From: JBBSDV01 sp038240335
GTDB lineage: Bacteria; Chloroflexota; Dehalococcoidia; DSTF01; JACRBR01
Length of the DNA: 7,260 nucleotides
Assembly (NCBI GenBank): GCA_038240335.1
Contig: JBBSDV010000157.1
Coordinates: 1-7,260, forward strand
Direction of reading: 5' to 3'
Within the stretch, counting starts at the first letter, position 1; every line of letters begins with the position of its first letter. Position numbers and translations under genes: made by a program. Under the pieces are notes generated by a model that was not told the origin of the DNA, did no database searches, and saw nothing but the letters and a program-made list of their open reading frames with translations. Positions 1 through 3,719 of the stretch are shown piece after piece.

Positions 1-26
1 CCGTCGCCGCCTCCCCTCTCTGGCAA

Positions 27-55
27 TTGATAAATCTCTCGGGTTGGCGAGTATT
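27..55 (+). promoter_or_regulatory. Weak candidate promoter for the left plus-strand genes
   Basis: TTGATA at 27-32 resembles a -35 box. Seventeen bases later AGTATT (50-55) is a poor -10 match. The stretch is more AT-rich than its surroundings, lies upstream of a good ribosome binding site, and its right edge overlaps the palindrome at 48-69, which would suit a repressor-controlled promoter. The -10 match is weak, so this is only a suggestion. Confidence 0.2.
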
Positions 56-69
56 CGGTGGAATACTCG
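48..69. repeat. Perfect 9-bp inverted repeat, candidate operator
   Basis: CGAGTATTC (48-56) and GAATACTCG (61-69) are exact reverse complements separated by GGTG. The palindrome lies 51 bases before the ATG of the first plus-strand gene and overlaps a possible promoter. A 22-bp dyad in this position is typical of a site for a dimeric repressor. It is not followed by a T-run, so a terminator is unlikely. It could also be a leader RNA hairpin. No repressor gene is visible in the window. Confidence 0.5.
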
Positions 70-119
70 TTGCATTCGTTCGCCCACAGAGTGATGTATG
101 TGGACGAAAGGAGTGCAGC

Positions 120-374
120 ATGAACCGCACGACAGGACGATCGAGGCAAGATGAGTGGACGCCGGAGCGCCACATCGATGGCGTGATCCGCGAGCGCGCG
201 TACGCCACGTACGACGAGGAGTGGGACGACGAGCTGGTCGCGTGGCTGACGGACGAAGTGCTCGAGGCGCTTACGGCGAAAACGGGATACGCCGCCAGGC
301 ACTTCCAGCGGGGCCGGCTGGAGCAGATCGCGCGCGACCACCTGCTGGCCGCACGCTCGGAGGGACAGTCATGA
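120..374 (+). CDS. Small hypothetical protein, 84 aa
   Basis: The function is not recognised. The product is a charged, apparently soluble protein. It has an acidic middle (DEEWDDELVAWLTDEVLEAL, about residues 37-56) that should be helical, and a second amphipathic stretch near the C terminus. There is no signal peptide, membrane segment or metal-binding motif. The ATG at 120 is chosen because AAAGGAG (107-113) lies six bases upstream. The frame stays open back to a TTG at 27, but that start has no ribosome binding site and would run through the palindrome. The stop overlaps the next gene's start as ATGA, so the two are almost certainly translated together. The pair is probably element-borne and may be early or regulatory genes. 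Confidence 0.75.
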   Translation: MNRTTGRSRQDEWTPERHIDGVIRERAYATYDEEWDDELVAWLTDEVLEALTAKTGYAARHFQRGRLEQIARDHLLAARSEGQS

Positions 375-769
375 ACGAGCAGAACACGGACATCCGCTTC
401 ATCGCCAACCGCGAAGTGCGCGTCATTCCGAAGGGCTGGCAGCACCTGAAGGACGGGCGCGGAAAGCACATCCCACTCTTGCCCGCGGACTACGTCTTCG
501 ATGACGACGAGCACCGTGCGTCGTGCGGGGGCTTGATGCCAGAGGTTCACGGAGAGGCGGAGATCGCCGCGTACGAGACGACAACCGAGGGCACGCCGAT
601 CTCGCCCGAGTTCCCGAACACGCCGGAGGGCAGGCTCGCGCTCGTCCGCCACTGCGCGGAGCACGAGCGGACGTTTGGCAACCACCGCGCCGACGCCGAG
701 GCTTGGGCGGCGATCCTGTTTGGCTGCGCGACCGTCGACCTCAACGGCACCGTGCGCGCGCAGTGCTAG
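371..769 (+). CDS. Hypothetical phage-type protein, 132 aa
   Basis: The start ATG at 371 overlaps the previous stop (ATGA), and GGAGGG (359-364) lies six bases upstream, so the longer open frame reaching back to 155 is not used. The N-terminal part contains VIPKGWQH (about residues 18-25) and a run ending in PLLPADYVFDDDEHR. The C-terminal half contains AYETTTEGTPISPEFPNT (from about residue 72), then RLALVRHCAEHERTFGNHRADAEAW. This reads like a conserved, compact phage protein of unknown role. I recall similar uncharacterised phage proteins with the TSEGTPISP-type segment but can assign no activity. Three cysteines (C56, C98 region, C-terminal C132) do not form a clear metal site. It ends five bases before the convergent minus-strand cluster. 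Confidence 0.8.
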   Translation: MNEQNTDIRFIANREVRVIPKGWQHLKDGRGKHIPLLPADYVFDDDEHRASCGGLMPEVHGEAEIAAYETTTEGTPISPEFPNTPEGRLALVRHCAEHERTFGNHRADAEAWAAILFGCATVDLNGTVRAQC

Positions 770-774
770 CAACT

Positions 775-963
775 TCACGAAGCCGCCTCCACGAAGCGAT
801 CGCCACGGACGGTCGCTTCCCTCGTCTCCGCGATGATCAGCGCGCGGACGATCTCGTACAGACCGACCTCGATACAGCCCATGCACTCGCCGCTATCCCG
901 CCGCCGGACGTGGACGAGCGAGCCGCGGGCGTCCCGCGCGATCACGAAGGCGTGCTCAGGCAC
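775..963 (-). CDS. Small CxxC protein, 62 aa, unknown function
   Basis: The frame starts with GTG at 963 and overlaps the last 22 bases of the methyltransferase gene. A strong AGGAGG (plus-strand 968-973) sits four bases upstream inside that gene, which supports real, coupled translation. The protein has a single CMGC motif (residues 27-30), a predicted beta-rich N-terminal half and a helix around LYEIVRALIIAETREA (residues 35-50). One CxxC alone could bind metal only as a dimer or with a partner, or act in redox chemistry. This is speculative. It is the last gene of the minus-strand cluster and stops five bases short of the convergent gene's end, leaving no room for a conventional terminator. 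Confidence 0.6.
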   Translation of the reverse strand: MPEHAFVIARDARGSLVHVRRRDSGECMGCIEVGLYEIVRALIIAETREATVRGDRFVEAAS

Positions 964-2180
964 GTCGCCTCCTGACCTGAGAAGCTCTCCCAGCGCGCGA
1001 TCACGACGGACGCATAGTGCGGGTCCAGCTCCATGCCGTAGCAGACACGCCCGGTGCGCTCGGCGGCAATCAGGGTCGAGCCCGATCCAAGAAAGAGATC
1101 GAGCACGACGTCACCGGGCTTACTGCTGTTGTTCAGCGCCCGCTCGACGAGCACAAGCGGTTTCATGGTTGGATGCGCCTCGCTCTCCGACGGCCGATCG
1201 ATCTCCCAGACGTCACCCTGGTCGCGGTCGCCACACCAGTGGTGCTTGTTACCTTCACGCCAGCCGAACCAGATCGGTTCGTACTGCCGTTGGTAGTCCG
1301 CTCGCCCGAGCGTGAACCTGTCCTTCTTCCAGACGATCGTGTCGCTCCAATGGCCGCCCGCATCGGCCAGGGCTTGGCTCACCGAGCCCCACTCCTTCGT
1401 GCTCATGCAGCAGTAGATCGCGCCGTCTACGGAGGACATGAGGCTCAGCGACCAGCCACGGATGAACGCGCTCCATTCTTCGGGGGGCATGGCGTCGTTT
1501 GCGATCCGTCGTTTGCGCGCACCACGCTGCTTGCCGCCGTGATCGCCGAGCGACACGTTGTAGGGAGGATCGGTGAAGCACATCGCTGCCTTGCGATCCC
1601 CCAGCAGGCGCCCGACGTCGCCCGCGTCGGTCGCATCGCCGACCAGCAAGCGGTGGTCGCCGAGCGCCCACAGCTCACCCAGATTCGCGCGTGTGGCGGA
1701 ACGTGCGGCGTCCAGCGCCGCCTCCACGTCGAAGGACTCGCCCTTGCCCCGCTTCTCGCGGACGGCGAGCGACTTCAGCAGCTTCTCCAACTCCCCTTCG
1801 TCGAAACCCGACAGCGACAGGTCGAGATCGTCGACCATAGACAGGTCCGCCACCATGCGCGCCAGCAACTCGTCATCCCACGTGCCCGAGATCTTATTAA
1901 GGGCGAGGTTCAAGACGCGCGCCTGCTCCTGCGTCAGGTCGAGGAAGATCACCGGCACCGTCTTCAGGCCGAGCCGGCGCGCCGCGAGCAACCGCTGATG
2001 GCCGCCGATCACGGTCTTGTCTTCGCGCCGCGCCAGCACCGGCTGGACGAAGCCGTACTCACGGAGACTGCGCGTCAACGCTTCCAGCTCGGCGTCGCCG
2101 ATCCGGCGTGGGTTGGCGGCATCGGGGTGTAACGCCTCGATGTCTACGTGCTCGATCTGCATGTGGGCGATGGTTGTCAT
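942..2180 (-). CDS. ParB-domain / DNA adenine methyltransferase fusion, 412 aa
   Basis: Residues about 8-110 form a ParB/Srx-like N-terminal domain: LHPDAANPRRI, then the signature loop VIGGHQRLLAARRLG (57-71) and a helical NLALNKI segment. Residues about 165-400 form a beta-class S-adenosylmethionine-dependent methyltransferase, with motif IV DPPY (204-207) ahead of the AdoMet-binding motif I DLFLGSGST (361-369), and HPTMKP (336-341) between them. DPPY and this motif order fit N6-adenine methylation, although N4-cytosine cannot be excluded. The segment at about 210-330 should contain target recognition. Such fusions are common in phages, often next to the terminase genes, where they protect or mark phage DNA; there is no paired restriction endonuclease here. 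ATG 2180 has a GAGAGGA-type ribosome binding site, and the gene starts 20 bases after the terminase stop. Confidence 0.93.
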   Translation of the reverse strand: MTTIAHMQIEHVDIEALHPDAANPRRIGDAELEALTRSLREYGFVQPVLARREDKTVIGGHQRLLAARRLGLKTVPVIFLDLTQEQARVLNLALNKISGTWDDELLARMVADLSMVDDLDLSLSGFDEGELEKLLKSLAVREKRGKGESFDVEAALDAARSATRANLGELWALGDHRLLVGDATDAGDVGRLLGDRKAAMCFTDPPYNVSLGDHGGKQRGARKRRIANDAMPPEEWSAFIRGWSLSLMSSVDGAIYCCMSTKEWGSVSQALADAGGHWSDTIVWKKDRFTLGRADYQRQYEPIWFGWREGNKHHWCGDRDQGDVWEIDRPSESEAHPTMKPLVLVERALNNSSKPGDVVLDLFLGSGSTLIAAERTGRVCYGMELDPHYASVVIARWESFSGQEATCLSTPS

Positions 2181-2200
2181 GTTTGCTTCCTCTCTCGTTC

Positions 2201-2650
2201 TCAGATCGCTTGAGGCACGGCGGGTTGTCGCAGCATCGAGAGCGCGGAGACGGAAGAGCGCTTGACCGTGACGCGGCTCCGCGAACTCGGCGACATCCCG
2301 AACTCGACCAGGATCTTAGCCATCTGGTCCATCGCCTTGTTGGCGATCGCCAGGTACGGCGACTGGATCGGATAGCCGTTCGGGCTCTTGATCACGGTGC
2401 CGAACTTGGTCAACTGCTCCTCCGCTTCGACCCAGCGCCCCCATGCCTGGCAGTAGATCGCCAGCGCCGAGCGATCGATGTCCGTCACGAGGCCAAACGC
2501 GACCAGCTTCTTGCCCGTGCGCGACCACTCCTTGCGGGCTTCCCCGGTGATGTGCGGCGGGCACGGTGGCAGCCGTGTCACCGGTCCGTCCTTCGGACGA
2601 TCGGGCCGCCGCGAACTCATGCCCGGCGGTTTCGGTTTGCGTCCACGCAT
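2201..2650 (-). CDS. terS: Phage terminase small subunit, P27 family, 149 aa
   Basis: The small subunit recognises the packaging site on replicated DNA and hands it to the large-subunit motor. The family layout is clear: a basic start RGRKPKPPG, then LPPCPPHITGEARKEW (residues 27-42), the helical core DIDRSALAIYCQAWGRWVEAEEQL (57-80), GTVIKSPNGYPIQSP, and the hallmark C-terminal EFGMSPSSRSRV (116-127). The length is normal for the family. The ATG at 2650 is preceded by GGAGGAGG (plus-strand 2660-2667) nine bases upstream. The next genes are the ParB-methyltransferase and a 62-aa protein, and then a convergent gene. The terminase large subunit expected close by is absent from the window. It appears intact, so it could be used by a satellite to redirect a helper phage's packaging. 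Confidence 0.92.
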   Translation of the reverse strand: MRGRKPKPPGMSSRRPDRPKDGPVTRLPPCPPHITGEARKEWSRTGKKLVAFGLVTDIDRSALAIYCQAWGRWVEAEEQLTKFGTVIKSPNGYPIQSPYLAIANKAMDQMAKILVEFGMSPSSRSRVTVKRSSVSALSMLRQPAVPQAI

Positions 2651-2848
2651 CTGACCCCCCCTCCTCCAATTTCGCGCGCGTGAAAGGGCACTTCGCGCTT
2701 CCGCGGGCGGATCGCAAGGTTTAGACCTGAAATCAGCGCGCGCCCCCTCTGCAGGCCCCGTTCACGTCGAGATCAGTGCTGTAGTCACTTCGAGTGCGCT
2801 TGTCTGGTACGTCCGTCACGCAGTGCTGTGATCGCTCGATCCTCATGC
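2651..2848 (-). other. 200-base interval without a convincing gene
   Basis: This lies between the topoisomerase-like gene and terS. On the minus strand a 37-codon frame (2846-2733) starts three bases after the topoisomerase stop and gives a charged peptide beginning MRIERSQHCVTDVPDKRTRS. It has no good ribosome binding site and no family resemblance, so I do not call it a gene. An imperfect inverted repeat, GCGCGTGAA with TTCGCGC (about 2675-2697), lies upstream of the terS ribosome binding site and might shape the leader RNA. In many phages an HNH nuclease gene sits just before terS; nothing like it is seen here. Confidence 0.4.
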
Positions 2849-3679
2849 TCATTCGATCGTCGCCAATGCCGACACGAGCTGTTCCCGTTCAGTTGTCTCC
2901 GTGGCGCGCACCGCTTCAAGCGCGTCAAGGTCCAGGCGCGCCTCGACTTCTTCGATCAGCCGGCCCCGTAGTACGCCAGCCGGCAGCGCGTCGAGCTCGA
3001 CGGACACGTCTCCGTACTTTGCGACGAACGCCGCGCGCCGAGAGTCGGTCTGCTTCGTAAAGTCGGGCGGCAGGCGAAAGCGCTGGACGTCCTCGTACGT
3101 CAGCGCGCACTTGATCAATTCAGGACCGCAACCGAAGTGCGCCAGGCGCTCTCGAAGCGAGCGCACCATGTCCTCGCCGGATGGGTCGAAGTCGCCGAAG
3201 TAGAGGATCGTGGCGTGATCGCCGCCCCTGAAGCGCTCTGCGGCGTTGTGGATCGAATCCCAGCCGTCGTAACCGCGGCCGACGTTCAGCGTCACGCCAT
3301 AGCGACGCAACACGTCTTCGAAGATGCCCGAGAGGGCGTCCTTCTCCAGCCAGACCTCGACGTAACCGGGCTGCGTCCCCCAGACATCGCGACGGTAGGC
3401 GTGCTTGACGCTCTCGGCAAAGTCGGGCAGCCCAGTCCACATCGAGACGCCGCGCGGCTGCCGCAGCCGGTCCTCAATCCAATCCCAGGGGATCGTCCCG
3501 TCCTGACGCGCCCGTACGAGGAGCTTCGACACGGCCTGGTACTGGCTGCGGTTGTTTTCGATGACTTGTCGAGAAACGAGCTGGTAATACACCTGCCGCA
3601 ATGTCATCGCTGCTTCGCTCTCTGTCACGACGGCGACAGCCGCCTCCAGGATCGTTTGCGTTCTAGCGTGGCGTCCCAT
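2849..3679 (-). CDS. Standalone topoisomerase VI A / Spo11-like protein ('Topo mini-A' type), 276 aa
   Basis: The N-terminal part looks like a 5Y-CAP winged-helix domain. TLRQVYYQLV (residues 26-35) matches the R-x-[IV]-Y-Y motif that carries the DNA-cleaving tyrosine in topoisomerase VI A and Spo11, so Tyr31 or Tyr32 is the candidate. It is followed by a winged-helix-like stretch through WDWIEDRLR (65-73). A TOPRIM domain follows: VEVWLEKDALSGIF (107-120) gives the metal-binding Glu112, and YFGDFDPSG (160-168) gives Asp163 and Asp165, like the DGDP motif of the family. No ATPase B subunit is encoded nearby, which is the property of the mobile-element proteins called Topo mini-A. It lies 40 bases after the primase gene and probably acts in element replication or DNA cleavage. 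The ribosome binding site is weak (AGGTGG). Activity is inferred. Confidence 0.75.
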   Translation of the reverse strand: MGRHARTQTILEAAVAVVTESEAAMTLRQVYYQLVSRQVIENNRSQYQAVSKLLVRARQDGTIPWDWIEDRLRQPRGVSMWTGLPDFAESVKHAYRRDVWGTQPGYVEVWLEKDALSGIFEDVLRRYGVTLNVGRGYDGWDSIHNAAERFRGGDHATILYFGDFDPSGEDMVRSLRERLAHFGCGPELIKCALTYEDVQRFRLPPDFTKQTDSRRAAFVAKYGDVSVELDALPAGVLRGRLIEEVEARLDLDALEAVRATETTEREQLVSALATIE

Positions 3680-3696
3680 CAGCCACCCACCTGCAT

Positions 3697-3714
3697 CACG
3701 ATTCGGTGATCGTG
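3697..3714. repeat. Short hairpin between the primase and topoisomerase-like genes
   Basis: CACGAT (3697-3702) and ATCGTG (3709-3714) are perfect 6-bp inverted repeats with a 6-base loop, in the 40-base gap between the two genes. There is no T-run, so it is not a clear terminator; it could protect or tune the junction of a shared transcript. It is short enough to occur by chance. Confidence 0.3.
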
Positions 3715-3719
3715 TCGGG

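Noticed and set aside
27..119. N-terminal extension of the first plus-strand gene from TTG at 27
   Set aside because: No ribosome binding site at 27; a strong one precedes ATG 120, and the extension would run through the palindrome.
724..763. CTGCGCG/CGCGCAG inverted repeat as terminator of the convergent clusters
   Set aside because: 26-base loop, no T-run, and entirely within coding sequence; likely chance in GC-rich DNA.
1017..2132. Long plus-strand open frame (371 codons) opposite the methyltransferase
   Set aside because: Shadow of a clearly recognised minus-strand gene in GC-rich DNA; its product is repetitive in Arg/Ala/Val with no motif and no ribosome binding site.
2733..2846. 37-codon minus-strand frame after the topoisomerase-like gene
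   Set aside because: No ribosome binding site or recognisable motif; kept only as a note in the intergenic entry.
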